A stretch of 40,333 bases of DNA from Pseudomonadota bacterium (GTDB lineage: Bacteria; Desulfobacterota; Desulfobacteria; Desulfobacterales; Desulfosarcinaceae). This document shows, piece after piece, positions 7,611-15,642 of the stretch. Location: assembly GCA_023435265.1 (NCBI GenBank), contig JAEYRZ010000058.1, forward strand, positions 1-40,333. Direction: 5' to 3'. The translations under genes and the position numbers were made by a program. A model generated the notes under the pieces. It did no database searches and was not told the DNA's origin. It was given only the letters and a program-made list of their open reading frames with translations. Each line of letters starts with the position of its first letter. The stretch's first letter is position 1.

Positions 7611-8774
7611 ATGGACTTTGCCCTGAACAAGGAAATGGAAATGCTTCGCAAAGCGGTACGTGAATTCGCCGCTAAGAAAATCGCTCCCCAGGCAGATCAA
7701 TGGGATGCAGAACATTACTTCCCGTACAAGGAAGCCATTCGACCCATGGGAGAGCTCGGATTCTTCGGGACTGTGATACCCGAAGCATATGGCGGCGAAG
7801 GAATGGGTTGGCTCGCCGCAATGATCGTTACCGAAGAGATCGCGCGCGCGCATAGTTCGTTGCGCGTGCAGGTCAACATGCAGGTGTTGGGATGCGCGCA
7901 CACCATTTATAAGTATGGCAGCGAAGCCCTGCGTAAGAAGTATATCCCGGGGCTGTGCAGCGCCGAGTTGGTGGGCGGGTTCGCCATCACCGAGCCGGAC
8001 GCCGGCTCCGACGTCATGGCCATGACCTCGGTGGCTGAAGATAAAGGCGATTACTGGCTGATCAGCGGAGCGAAAACCTGGATTTCCAACGCCGACGTGG
8101 CCGACGTCCTGATCTATTATGCCTACACGGACAAGAGCGCCGGCGGCAAGGGCCTCTCGGCCTTCGTAATCGAACCCAAGAAGTTCAACGGCGTAAAGAC
8201 GACGCGCCTCGAAAAGATGGGGTCCTACGCCTCGCCGACCGGGGAGGTCTTCCTTGACAATACGAAAGTCCCCAAGGAAAATATCCTCGGCAAGCCGGGC
8301 GACGGGGCGGGCATTGTGTTCAGTTCATTGAACCAGACGCGCCTGTCGGCCGCGGCCGGTGCAGTGGGCGTGGCCCAGGCCTGCCTGGACGTGGTGACAC
8401 GCTACTGCAACGATCGCAAACAGTTCGGTCAGCAGATCGGCCAGTTCCAGATGAATCAGGATATGGTCGCCCAGATGGCCACCGAGATCGAAGCCGCGCG
8501 CCTGCTGGTTTACAAGGCCGCCTGGGTCAAGGATCAGGGTCAGCTCAACAACGGGCGCGATGTTGCCATGGCCAAGTACTTCGCGGCGGAAACGGTCAAC
8601 AAGTGCGCCAATTACGCGATGCGCATTCTCGGTGCATATGGCTATTCGACCGAGTACCCGGTGGCGCGCTTCTATCGGGACACCCCCACCTATTACATCG
8701 TTGAGGGATCGACCAATATCTGCAAGTGGATCGTGGCATTGGATCAGTTGGGATACCGTAAGGCCAATCGATAG
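7611..8774 (+). CDS. gdh: Glutaryl-CoA dehydrogenase, probably non-decarboxylating (acyl-CoA dehydrogenase family)
   Basis: A 387-residue acyl-CoA dehydrogenase read from ATG 7611 (ggagg site 8 bases upstream; an earlier in-frame start at 7521 gives an unrelated leader). It has the FAD/substrate motif FAITEPDAGSD (about 127-137), KTWISNA, and the end YIVEGSTNI with catalytic base Glu365. Arg85 aligns with the arginine that holds the distal carboxylate in human glutaryl-CoA dehydrogenase. The residue before the base is Val364, where decarboxylating enzymes have Tyr; a Tyr-to-Val exchange is the reported hallmark of the Desulfococcus multivorans enzyme, which stops at glutaconyl-CoA. gcdA two genes downstream fits that product. 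Electrons would pass to electron-transfer flavoprotein. Confidence 0.85.
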   Translation: MDFALNKEMEMLRKAVREFAAKKIAPQADQWDAEHYFPYKEAIRPMGELGFFGTVIPEAYGGEGMGWLAAMIVTEEIARAHSSLRVQVNMQVLGCAHTIYKYGSEALRKKYIPGLCSAELVGGFAITEPDAGSDVMAMTSVAEDKGDYWLISGAKTWISNADVADVLIYYAYTDKSAGGKGLSAFVIEPKKFNGVKTTRLEKMGSYASPTGEVFLDNTKVPKENILGKPGDGAGIVFSSLNQTRLSAAAGAVGVAQACLDVVTRYCNDRKQFGQQIGQFQMNQDMVAQMATEIEAARLLVYKAAWVKDQGQLNNGRDVAMAKYFAAETVNKCANYAMRILGAYGYSTEYPVARFYRDTPTYYIVEGSTNICKWIVALDQLGYRKANR

Positions 8775-8795
8775 GACGTTGGCGCTGGAGGGCGT

Positions 8796-9197
8796 TTGAG
8801 CGAAGACATCAAAGCGAAAACCAGGCGCGTGGCAGAGCTTTATTTTCAAAATGTTCAGGAAGAAAAACCTTTCGATCTGTGGAAGGCGTTCGATCCGGAA
8901 CTGGCCAAAGAACTCTCCTTGTTCATCACCGGCCGGATGTACGCCCGGGAGAAGATCGACCATCCCACCCGGCAGTTGGTGACCATCGCCGTGTTGACGG
9001 TTTTAGGGCGCACGGATGAATTGAAACTGCATGTTTTAGCCGCCTTGAATGTGGGGTGTCCGCCGCGGCAGATCGCCGAAGTCATGTTCCAGACGTTCAC
9101 TTATGGCGGAATACCCACCGTGAACAGCGCCCTGAAGGTGCTGCGGGCTGTTTTGCAGGAAAAAGGCTTGTGGCCGTTGACCGAGGGGCCGCCGTGA
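8796..9197 (+). CDS. Carboxymuconolactone decarboxylase-like (AhpD-fold) protein
   Basis: A 133-residue protein with a TTG start behind a ctggaggg site, 21 bases after gdh. The core (HPTRQLVTIAVLTVLGR, ELKLHVLAALNVGCP, IAEVMFQTFTYGGIP) is the alpha-helical carboxymuconolactone decarboxylase fold. It lacks the CxxC pair of AhpD-type peroxidase partners; only one cysteine is visible. The position between gdh and gcdA suggests a role in the same pathway, perhaps on a CoA ester or its hydrolysis product, but no reaction can be assigned. Confidence 0.8.
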   Translation: MSEDIKAKTRRVAELYFQNVQEEKPFDLWKAFDPELAKELSLFITGRMYAREKIDHPTRQLVTIAVLTVLGRTDELKLHVLAALNVGCPPRQIAEVMFQTFTYGGIPTVNSALKVLRAVLQEKGLWPLTEGPP

Positions 9198-9252
9198 GAT
9201 AAAGCTTGCCGTCATCGGATTGCAACCACTTATTGGCTTCGGGGGTACAGGC

Positions 9253-10986
9253 ATGCGACCATACTTCAAAAAGATGAATACCTTCGGCCGGGAGATGAAT
9301 CCCGGGCAGATCAAGAGCACCGAGGAGAATGTCAAGCAGATCAAAACCGTTGAAGCGGAAGTGGCAGCCGCCGCTGAAAAAGTGAAGAACGCCGGCTTCA
9401 GTGCCGACCAGATCAATGCCAGGGGGCAATGGACGGTGTTTCAGCGACTGGACTACCTGGTCGATCAAGGCACCTGGTGCCCCCTGCATACGCTATACAA
9501 CCCGCAAAACAATCCCGAAGGGACCACCAACGTCATCGATGGCCTGGGCAAGGTAGCGGGCAAATGGGCCGTGATTATCGGTTTCGATAATAAGGTGATC
9601 GCCGGAGCCTGGCTGCCGGGGCAATCCGAAAACATCCTGCGGGCGACCGATCTGTCCAAACGCCTCAACATCCCTTTGATCTGGCTCGTGAACTGTTCGG
9701 GGGTCAAGCTGCCCGACCAGGAAAAATTCTATGCCGATCGACGCGGCGGCGGTACCCCCTTTTTCCGGCATGCCGAACTGAATCAGGCCGGAATCCCGAT
9801 TCTGGCGGCGATTTACGGCACCAATCCTGCCGGCGGCGGTTACCAGGGCATCAGCCCGACCGTTCTGTTCGCCCACAAAGACTGCAATATCGCCGTCGGC
9901 GGTGGCGGTATTCTTTCCGGCATGTCGCCCAAGGGCTTCTTCGATGAGGCGGGAGCCGAACAGCTCATTTCGGCGGCGCGTCAATTCAAAGCCGTTCCTC
10001 CCGGCCGCGTGGAGATTCATTATGACGAAACCGGTTTCTTCCGCTACAAATTCGAAACCGAAAGCGATGTCCTGGATGCCGTAAAAGATTATATGCGCGA
10101 CATGCCGGGCTACAACCCCAAATTCTTCCGTGTGGCCGACCCCAAGGAGCCTCTGCTTTCGGCCGAAGATCTCTACCGGCTGGTGCCGTATAATCAGAAG
10201 CTGATTTATGATTTCGAGGAAGTACTGGCACGCCTGGTGGACGGCAGCGAGCACATGGAGTTCAAGCCGAAATATGGTCCGGAGATGTATACCGGGCTGG
10301 TCAAGATGGACGGATTTCTCGTAGGCGTGATCGGCAACCGTCAAGGCTGGCTGGGCGAGAACTATCCCGAATATGCGGATTACCCGGGTATCGGCGGAAA
10401 GCTGTACCGCCAGGGTCTTATCAAAATGAATGAATTCGTCACGCTCTGCGGCCGGGATCGCGTGCCGATCATCTGGTTCCAGGACACCACAGGCATCGAT
10501 GTCGGCGATATTGCCGAAAAGGCTGAGCTTCTGGGCCTGGGCCAGTCGCTGATCTACTCGATTCAACAAACCGGCGTACCCATGATGCTGGTCGTATTGC
10601 GCAAAGGCACCGCCGCGGCGCATTATGTCATGGGCGGGCCGACCGCAAATCGGCATAACGCCTTTACGCTGGGCACCGCAACCACCGAGATCTATGTCAT
10701 GCACGGGGAAACCGCCGCCGCGGCAAGCTTCTCGCGCCGCCTGGTCAAGGAAAAGGATGCCGGGCGACCCTTGAAGCCGGTGATCGACAGCATGAATAAA
10801 ATGGTGAAGGAATACTACGACAACTCACGGCCGACCTACTGCGCGCAGCACGGCTTCGTGGACGAGATCGCCAAAATGACAGAACTGCGCAAGTACATGA
10901 AAGCCTTCGCAGGCGCGGCCTACCAGCATCCGAACTCGATCTGCCCGCACCACCAAATGCTTTTGCCGCGCGTCATCAAAGGTTAA
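9253..10986 (+). CDS. gcdA: Glutaconyl-CoA decarboxylase alpha subunit (carboxyltransferase)
   Basis: A 577-residue carboxyltransferase read from ATG 9253 (gggggt site); an in-frame TTG at 9220 is possible. It follows Acidaminococcus GcdA almost throughout: the RPYFKKM start, VNCSGVKLPDQEK, RRGGGTPFFRHAELNQ, YGTNPAGGGY, IGGKLYRQGLIKMNEFVTLC, QDTTGIDVG and the CPHHQMLLPR end. GcdA moves the carboxyl group of glutaconyl-CoA to biotin on GcdC; GcdB then releases CO2 and pumps sodium ions. Those partner subunits are not in this window. As the last gene of the gdh operon it would turn the glutaconyl-CoA into crotonyl-CoA. A different acyl-CoA carboxyltransferase is less likely, given the motif match and length. 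Confidence 0.9.
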   Translation: MRPYFKKMNTFGREMNPGQIKSTEENVKQIKTVEAEVAAAAEKVKNAGFSADQINARGQWTVFQRLDYLVDQGTWCPLHTLYNPQNNPEGTTNVIDGLGKVAGKWAVIIGFDNKVIAGAWLPGQSENILRATDLSKRLNIPLIWLVNCSGVKLPDQEKFYADRRGGGTPFFRHAELNQAGIPILAAIYGTNPAGGGYQGISPTVLFAHKDCNIAVGGGGILSGMSPKGFFDEAGAEQLISAARQFKAVPPGRVEIHYDETGFFRYKFETESDVLDAVKDYMRDMPGYNPKFFRVADPKEPLLSAEDLYRLVPYNQKLIYDFEEVLARLVDGSEHMEFKPKYGPEMYTGLVKMDGFLVGVIGNRQGWLGENYPEYADYPGIGGKLYRQGLIKMNEFVTLCGRDRVPIIWFQDTTGIDVGDIAEKAELLGLGQSLIYSIQQTGVPMMLVVLRKGTAAAHYVMGGPTANRHNAFTLGTATTEIYVMHGETAAAASFSRRLVKEKDAGRPLKPVIDSMNKMVKEYYDNSRPTYCAQHGFVDEIAKMTELRKYMKAFAGAAYQHPNSICPHHQMLLPRVIKG

Positions 10987-11000
10987 GGTCTGTTTCTTCC

Positions 11001-11035
11001 GACCGGACGCCCGGGACCCTTCCCGGCGTCCGGTC
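11001..11035 (+). terminator. Hairpin downstream of gcdA
   Basis: An 11-bp perfect stem (gaccggacgcc at 11001-11011 with ggcgtccggtc at 11025-11035), extended inside by four more pairs. There is no T run, so it may act as a Rho-assisted terminator or 3'-stabilising hairpin. The remainder of the gap to 11294 shows no gene or recognised signal. Confidence 0.55.
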
Positions 11036-11294
11036 GTCCTGCATCCTCCCCGACGATTCGTCCCCTAACAGCCACGTCCGCCAATTTTCCCGAGAATGTC
11101 CAAACCACGTCGCAGGCTCGGCGCCCGTGCTGCGCCCTGCACGCCTCCGGGCCTCTGCGGCCGATTCGACAGTGCGGCGCCGCCAAGACCATGGAGAATA
11201 CGGCCTGCCGGATCGCTTAATACCGGATTCTGATCATCGATCTTGTCGGCCGAGGGCCCTAGTTTTTTCGCAAAAAGGAAAAGAGGGCTTATTC

Positions 11295-11525
11295 ATGGAC
11301 TTAAACCAACAAGACCGTGCTGCGTTAAACGCCAATCTATGTCCCGATTGCGGCCAGCCGATCCGAAATTATTTCTTCGAAGCCAACCGCCCCTGGTGCA
11401 AGGCCTGCGACGTCTGGTTCGAATTCGACCGGTCGGGATGGGTCATTCGCAATATCGACGCAACCTATCACTACAATCAGGAATGGGTTAAAATCGTGCA
11501 GAACGAAGACGGGTACATCGTCTGA
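11295..11525 (+). CDS. Small zinc-ribbon protein of unknown function
   Basis: A 76-residue protein from ATG 11295 with an aaaagaggg site upstream; the same frame is open from 11127, but that part is Arg-rich and looks non-coding. Two CxxC pairs (CPDCG near residue 17 and CKACD near 38) form a probable zinc ribbon. The rest is aromatic and acidic (WFEFDRSGWVI, YHYNQEWVKIV). No family is recognised. It stands alone between gcdA and a minus-strand gene. Confidence 0.7.
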   Translation: MDLNQQDRAALNANLCPDCGQPIRNYFFEANRPWCKACDVWFEFDRSGWVIRNIDATYHYNQEWVKIVQNEDGYIV

Positions 11526-11546
11526 GTGCACGGTTTCGTTTCGGAA

Positions 11547-11577
11547 GAAAAAAAGCGCGGAATGGATCTCCGCGCTC
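11547..11577 (-). terminator. Rho-independent terminator for the minus-strand gene at 11620-11943
   Basis: On the minus strand agcgcgga (11569-11576 complement) pairs with tccgcgct (11554-11561 complement) around a 7-base loop, followed by seven T residues (the A run at 11548-11554). It lies about 45 bases after the stop codon of the 107-residue gene. Confidence 0.8.
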
Positions 11578-11619
11578 AGAAGATGCAGATCTGCCGCTCG
11601 TGCGAACCCGTGCTCGGAG

Positions 11620-11943
11620 TCAGCGCATGGCGGACCGGGGTGCCTTTCCGGCTAGAGGATTGTAGAGTTTCATGATCGCGAACTTCATGACATCCAAAGT
11701 CTTCATGTCCGCAATGATATTCACCAGCTTGTCCTGAGCTTCAGCGGGGAGGACGCAGGCGTTGGAGGCATCGAACTTGAGTTCCGGGAACCCCTTGATC
11801 AGTTTTTTCTGATCTTTAGCGGTCATCTCGACCTGAATGGCAGGTTTGCCCTCGATTTGTTTGATTTTGTCTCCCAACCCCGCGGCCTGGATTTTCTTCT
11901 GTTGTTCTTCATTCATCAACACATTAATCAAGTAATCAGCCAT
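11620..11943 (-). CDS. Small hypothetical protein, 107 residues
   Basis: Starts at ATG 11943 with a strong agggaggg site, and has its own terminator, so it is very likely a real single-gene unit. The protein is mainly helical and charged (NEEQQKKIQAAGLGDKIKQIEG), with one cysteine (NACVLPAEAQDKL), no signal peptide and no membrane helix. No family is recognised. Likely cytoplasmic. Confidence 0.75.
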   Translation of the reverse strand: MADYLINVLMNEEQQKKIQAAGLGDKIKQIEGKPAIQVEMTAKDQKKLIKGFPELKFDASNACVLPAEAQDKLVNIIADMKTLDVMKFAIMKLYNPLAGKAPRSAMR

Positions 11944-12307
11944 GATCGTCCCTCCCTAAGATTATTTCCGGGTGATGCCGGTCACGCGGTGATCCGACCG
12001 AATGAAACGCTCTGCTATCAGAAAACAGCATAAAAAGACAGCCTATTGTTTAAGGCGGCGTTCGCTCTTCGGTCCGGCGGGTTGCTTTGGATTCTGTAGG
12101 TAAATTTCTTACAGGACAATCAGAAATCGTCTAATTGAAAGTGACGGCCGCTGTGATAGGTGGATAACGACGCAGTGCGACGATCCGGGGGTGATCGTCG
12201 CCCATTCCGCCGCATGGATAACAGTGGGGCAATCACATCTGGACGAGGGATCGAATGCACAGGGCTTCGAGAACCCGTCCGACGCTTAACGGGAAAAGGG
12301 AGGGATC
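11944..12307. other. Intergenic region upstream of the first TAXI-TRAP operon
   Basis: No coding region is supported. It holds an imperfect palindrome tgtaggtaaatttcttaca (12095-12113, 7 of 9 pairs), and a perfect 9-bp inverted repeat, gcgacgatc (12177-12185) and gatcgtcgc (12193-12201), about 105 bases before the start codon. Both could be regulator sites or leader structures. A reliable promoter was not found. Confidence 0.5.
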
Positions 12308-13291
12308 ATGAAACGAGCGAGTATTTGGACACTCTTGGTTGTGGTTTCCATCGTGCTTGTCTGTTCGGTCGCCTATGCACAGGACAAATCAAAATGGCCC
12401 AAATCGGTCACCGTCGGAGCAGCTCCGGTGGGCGGGACCTATTTCATTTGGGCCGGCGGCTTCACCAAGCTGCTCAATGACAAAATGAACCTGCCCGGCA
12501 ATGTCGAATCGACCGGCGGCCCGGTGCATAACGTGCAATTGATCGAAGGCAATAAATTGGACTTCGGCATGGTGACCAACGGCCCGGCCGGTGAGGGCTG
12601 GAATGGCGAAGGATGGGCCAAAGGAAAAAAATATCAGAATCAGCGCGCCATCTTCCCCATGTACACCACCTTTTTCCAGATGTATTCCTTAAAGAAAACC
12701 GGGATCAAATCCATTATGGATCTCAACGGCAAAAGCGTGGGTGTTGGACCGGTGGGCGGAACGCCGGCGACCTATTGGCCGATCATTTTCCAGACGGCCG
12801 GTGTAAAACCGTCCCGGATCGTGAACGCCAGTTCGGCTGACCTCAACTCGCAGCTCAAGGATGGAATGCTTGACGCCAACGGCCAATCGGTCGGATTGCC
12901 CTGGGTGACGATCACCGAAGTTGAAACCGTAGACCAGGTCAATGCATACGGAGTCCCTGCCGACGTGGCTGAAAAGTTCGTGGCCAAATACCCGTACTTT
13001 GCCACCGGCGCAATTCCCAAAGGGACATACAAAAGCAATCCGGATCAGGACCTGCCCACCCTGACCTTGTGGAACTTCATGGTCGTGCCCAAGGATACCC
13101 CGGACGATTTTGTTTACGAAGTGGTCAAGACGACCTTCGACAATGTCGGCATCCTCGTTGCGGCCCATAAGTCCGCCGAAGAGGTGAAGGTCGAAAATGT
13201 GGTGTACAGCCCGGTTCCGCTGCATCCGGGTGCGGTGAAGTACTACCAGGAAAAAGGGATCAAGCTTCCGGAACGCTTGATCCTGAAGTAA
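12308..13291 (+). CDS. TRAP transporter solute-binding protein, TAXI family
   Basis: A 327-residue periplasmic receptor. A signal peptide covers about residues 1-24 (hydrophobic SIWTLLVVVSIVLVCSV, cleavage after AYA). The mature protein begins with the TAXI pattern SVTVGAAPVGGTYFIWAGGF and contains IEGNKLDFGMVTNGPAGEG, GPVGGTPATYWP and the HPGAVKYYQEKGI end. TAXI receptors deliver organic anions such as glutamate, 2-oxoglutarate or other dicarboxylates to a TRAP permease. ATG start with an aagggaggg site. The permease gene follows after a hairpin. Substrate is unknown; the location between gcdA and the pipecolate genes suggests an acid of that pathway. Confidence 0.92.
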   Translation: MKRASIWTLLVVVSIVLVCSVAYAQDKSKWPKSVTVGAAPVGGTYFIWAGGFTKLLNDKMNLPGNVESTGGPVHNVQLIEGNKLDFGMVTNGPAGEGWNGEGWAKGKKYQNQRAIFPMYTTFFQMYSLKKTGIKSIMDLNGKSVGVGPVGGTPATYWPIIFQTAGVKPSRIVNASSADLNSQLKDGMLDANGQSVGLPWVTITEVETVDQVNAYGVPADVAEKFVAKYPYFATGAIPKGTYKSNPDQDLPTLTLWNFMVVPKDTPDDFVYEVVKTTFDNVGILVAAHKSAEEVKVENVVYSPVPLHPGAVKYYQEKGIKLPERLILK

Positions 13292-13327
13292 GCAACGCAA
13301 CGGTTCAGTGCTTTTGGCGAAAACGGT

Positions 13328-13361
13328 GCGCCCCGCCCGGCGGATATGCCAAGCGGGGCGC
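13328..13361 (+). terminator. Hairpin between TAXI receptor and permease genes
   Basis: gcgccccgc (13328-13336) pairs perfectly with gcggggcgc (13353-13361), followed by only cttta. Such a structure between a binding-protein gene and its permease gene commonly makes the receptor mRNA more abundant than the permease mRNA by partial termination or 3' protection. Confidence 0.6.
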
Positions 13362-13449
13362 CTTTACCGCTGTGAACACATCATGATGTGGACCATAAGG
13401 GTTGGATCAGGGGCCATCTGAAGGGGATCCGAAGAAAGCGATAAATCTC

Positions 13450-15426
13450 ATGCCAGAAAATTTCACACCCGTCGATATCAAAGAGGTCGAGCAGAAGCTC
13501 GAAAAAATGAAGATCAAGGATCTGGAGGTCTCGGGCGGCCGCCAGTTGAACCGCCACCTGGCCACTGCAATGATGATCTTCGGCGTGCTGGTGAGCCTGT
13601 TCCATGTATGGGTGCTCACGGTGCGTCCGATCGATCCCTGGTACTTTCGGACATTGCACGTGGTCATGGGCGGCATTCTGGTCTTTGTCTTCGTACCGGC
13701 CTGGGGAGGGGAGAAGGAGCGGCATTTCCCCAACTGGTTCGACTGGATATGCATCCTTATGCTGGTCGTACCGACGATTTATATCTTTACCGTCTTCGAC
13801 GATTGGATCAACCGGGTCGGAGTGGTCCCCACGGGCTGGGATTTCTTTTTCTCGGTCCTCTTCGTGGTGGCCGTCTGGGAAATGGCCCGCCGCACAACCG
13901 GCTGGCCGCTGGCCATCCTGACGGTAGTTTTTATTCTATACGGTCATTTCGGCAACTATCTTCCAGGCCTTTTCTATCACAAGGGTTATGCCTGGGACCG
14001 CATGGCGACTTATCTGTTCAGCCTTGACGGCATCCTGGGGCTGCCCATCCAGGCGTCGGCCCATTATATCTTTCTTTTCGTACTCTTCGGCGCTTTCGTG
14101 GATGCCTCGGGCGCCGGCAAATTCTTCGTCGATTTCGCCCGCTGCATCGCCGGTCGCGCCCGCGGCGGGCCAGCCAAAGTCTCGATCATCTCCAGCGCCC
14201 TGATCGGAACGGCCTCCGGATCTTCGGTAGCCAATGTGGTGGTGGACGGCGTTTTCAACATTCCCCTGATGAAAGCATCCGGTTTCCGCAAGGATGTCGC
14301 CGGCGCCGTGGAGGCCATGAACTCCAGTGGCGGCCAGATCGTACCGCCGGTCATGGGCGCCGGCGCCTTCCTGATGGCCGAGATCCTGCGTATCCCTTAC
14401 TCGCAGGTCTGCCTTGCGGCCATCATACCGGCCGCGCTTTATTTTTTCTCATCTTATTTTATGATCGATTTCTACGCCGCCCAGACCGGCCTGAAGGGAT
14501 TGAAGAAGGAAGAACTGCCGATCTTTCATAAGATCATGTTGGAAAAGGGCTACCTGCTGATTCCCCTGATCCTGCTGCTGGTCAGCCTGATGGTGTTGAT
14601 GTATTCGCCTTACCGTTCAGCCATGATCGGCATCATCAGCTTGATTATCGCCAGCTGGATTCGTAAAGAGACCCGCATGGGGCTGATGCCGATCTTTAGA
14701 ACCCTGGGCAACGGCGCGCGCCAGGCGATGGAAATCATCGCCACCTGCGCGGCCGCAGGCATCATCGTCGGCGTGCTGGCCCAGACCGGTCTGGGTCAGA
14801 AATTCGCCATGATCATCTTCAGCTATTCCAAAGGCATCCTGTTCATCGCCTTGATCTTCACCATGCTGGTGGCGATCGTGCTCGGCATGGGCATGCCCAC
14901 CACGGCGGCCTATGCCATCTGCGCTTCGGTTCTGGCGCCCGCGCTGGTCAATGATTTCAATGTGCCGCCCATCGCGGCCCACCTGTTCATCTTCTATTAC
15001 GCCTGTCTGTCGGCCTTGACGCCCCCGGTGGCGCTGGCCTCCTTCGCCGCGGCGGCCATCGCCAACGCCAGACCGATGGAAGTGGGCTGGCAGGCCCTGC
15101 GCTTCGCCATCGCCGGCTTCATCATCCCGTTCATGTTTATTTACGGACCGGCCATGGTCCTTCAGGGCACCGGCTTCGAAATCACCACGGTCATCGTCAC
15201 CGGACTGCTGGGCACGATGAGCCTGGCGGCCGCCGTTCAGGGCTGGCTTTTCAGGACCGTCAGCCTTCCGGTGCGGGGACTGTTGCTGGTGGCGGCCCTG
15301 GCGTTGATCAAGCCCGGATGGGTCACCGACGTCATCGGTCTCGGGCTGCTGCTTTCGATCGGCGGGTTCAACTTTATCAGCGCAAAAAAGAAGCGCAATC
15401 TGAACAAGGCGCTCGCAGCGGCATAA
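13450..15426 (+). CDS. TRAP transporter permease, fused 4TM/12TM type (TAXI system)
   Basis: A 658-residue membrane protein read from ATG 13450. The N-terminal part has the small DctQ-like helices (ATAMMIFGVLVSLFHVWVL and following), the rest the large DctM-type permease with SSALIGTASGSSVANVVVDG, NSSGGQIVPPVMGAGAFLM, LGMGMPTTAAYAI and LTPPVALASFAAAAIA. These motifs are typical of the fused TAXI-TRAP permease, which takes up a solute from the periplasmic receptor with sodium symport. It pairs with the receptor gene upstream. A terminator follows at 15445-15480. Confidence 0.92.
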   Translation: MPENFTPVDIKEVEQKLEKMKIKDLEVSGGRQLNRHLATAMMIFGVLVSLFHVWVLTVRPIDPWYFRTLHVVMGGILVFVFVPAWGGEKERHFPNWFDWICILMLVVPTIYIFTVFDDWINRVGVVPTGWDFFFSVLFVVAVWEMARRTTGWPLAILTVVFILYGHFGNYLPGLFYHKGYAWDRMATYLFSLDGILGLPIQASAHYIFLFVLFGAFVDASGAGKFFVDFARCIAGRARGGPAKVSIISSALIGTASGSSVANVVVDGVFNIPLMKASGFRKDVAGAVEAMNSSGGQIVPPVMGAGAFLMAEILRIPYSQVCLAAIIPAALYFFSSYFMIDFYAAQTGLKGLKKEELPIFHKIMLEKGYLLIPLILLLVSLMVLMYSPYRSAMIGIISLIIASWIRKETRMGLMPIFRTLGNGARQAMEIIATCAAAGIIVGVLAQTGLGQKFAMIIFSYSKGILFIALIFTMLVAIVLGMGMPTTAAYAICASVLAPALVNDFNVPPIAAHLFIFYYACLSALTPPVALASFAAAAIANARPMEVGWQALRFAIAGFIIPFMFIYGPAMVLQGTGFEITTVIVTGLLGTMSLAAAVQGWLFRTVSLPVRGLLLVAALALIKPGWVTDVIGLGLLLSIGGFNFISAKKKRNLNKALAAA

Positions 15427-15444
15427 ACCCTTACATCTAACTTC

Positions 15445-15480
15445 AAAGGCCCGGCTGCATCGTGCAGGCGGGCCTTTTTT
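15445..15480 (+). terminator. Rho-independent terminator of the first TRAP operon
   Basis: aaaggcccg (15445-15453) pairs with cgggccttt (15469-15477), with an inner ctgca/tgcag pair and six T residues. It lies 19 bases after the permease stop codon. The 160 bases from here to the convergent permease gene show no further feature. Confidence 0.9.
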
Positions 15481-15642
15481 GTGTGCGCTGCCGTCGCGTT
15501 GGGCGGTTGCTTCGGTTGCTGCAGGCTGCGATGCGCGGCTTTCATTCACCCGCATGCAGGCTGAGGGCCCGGGTTTTAAGGTAGGCGCTTTACCGGGACC
15601 CGTTTCGTTTCAGAAGAAGCCTTTAACGCGGCATTGCCGATT

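Noticed and set aside
9493..10704. 403-codon open frame on the minus strand inside gcdA
   Set aside because: It is antisense to a gene with clear family motifs, has no ribosome binding site and no recognisable protein features; a result of high GC content.
12071..12085. GG...GC pattern resembling a sigma54 promoter before the first TAXI gene
   Set aside because: The spacing between the GG and GC dinucleotides is one base too long and the flanking bases do not fit the consensus.
14617..15555. 312-codon minus-strand frame across the TRAP permease
   Set aside because: Composition rich in Arg, His, Asp, Gly and Gln typical of antisense reading of a membrane protein gene; it also runs through the terminator.
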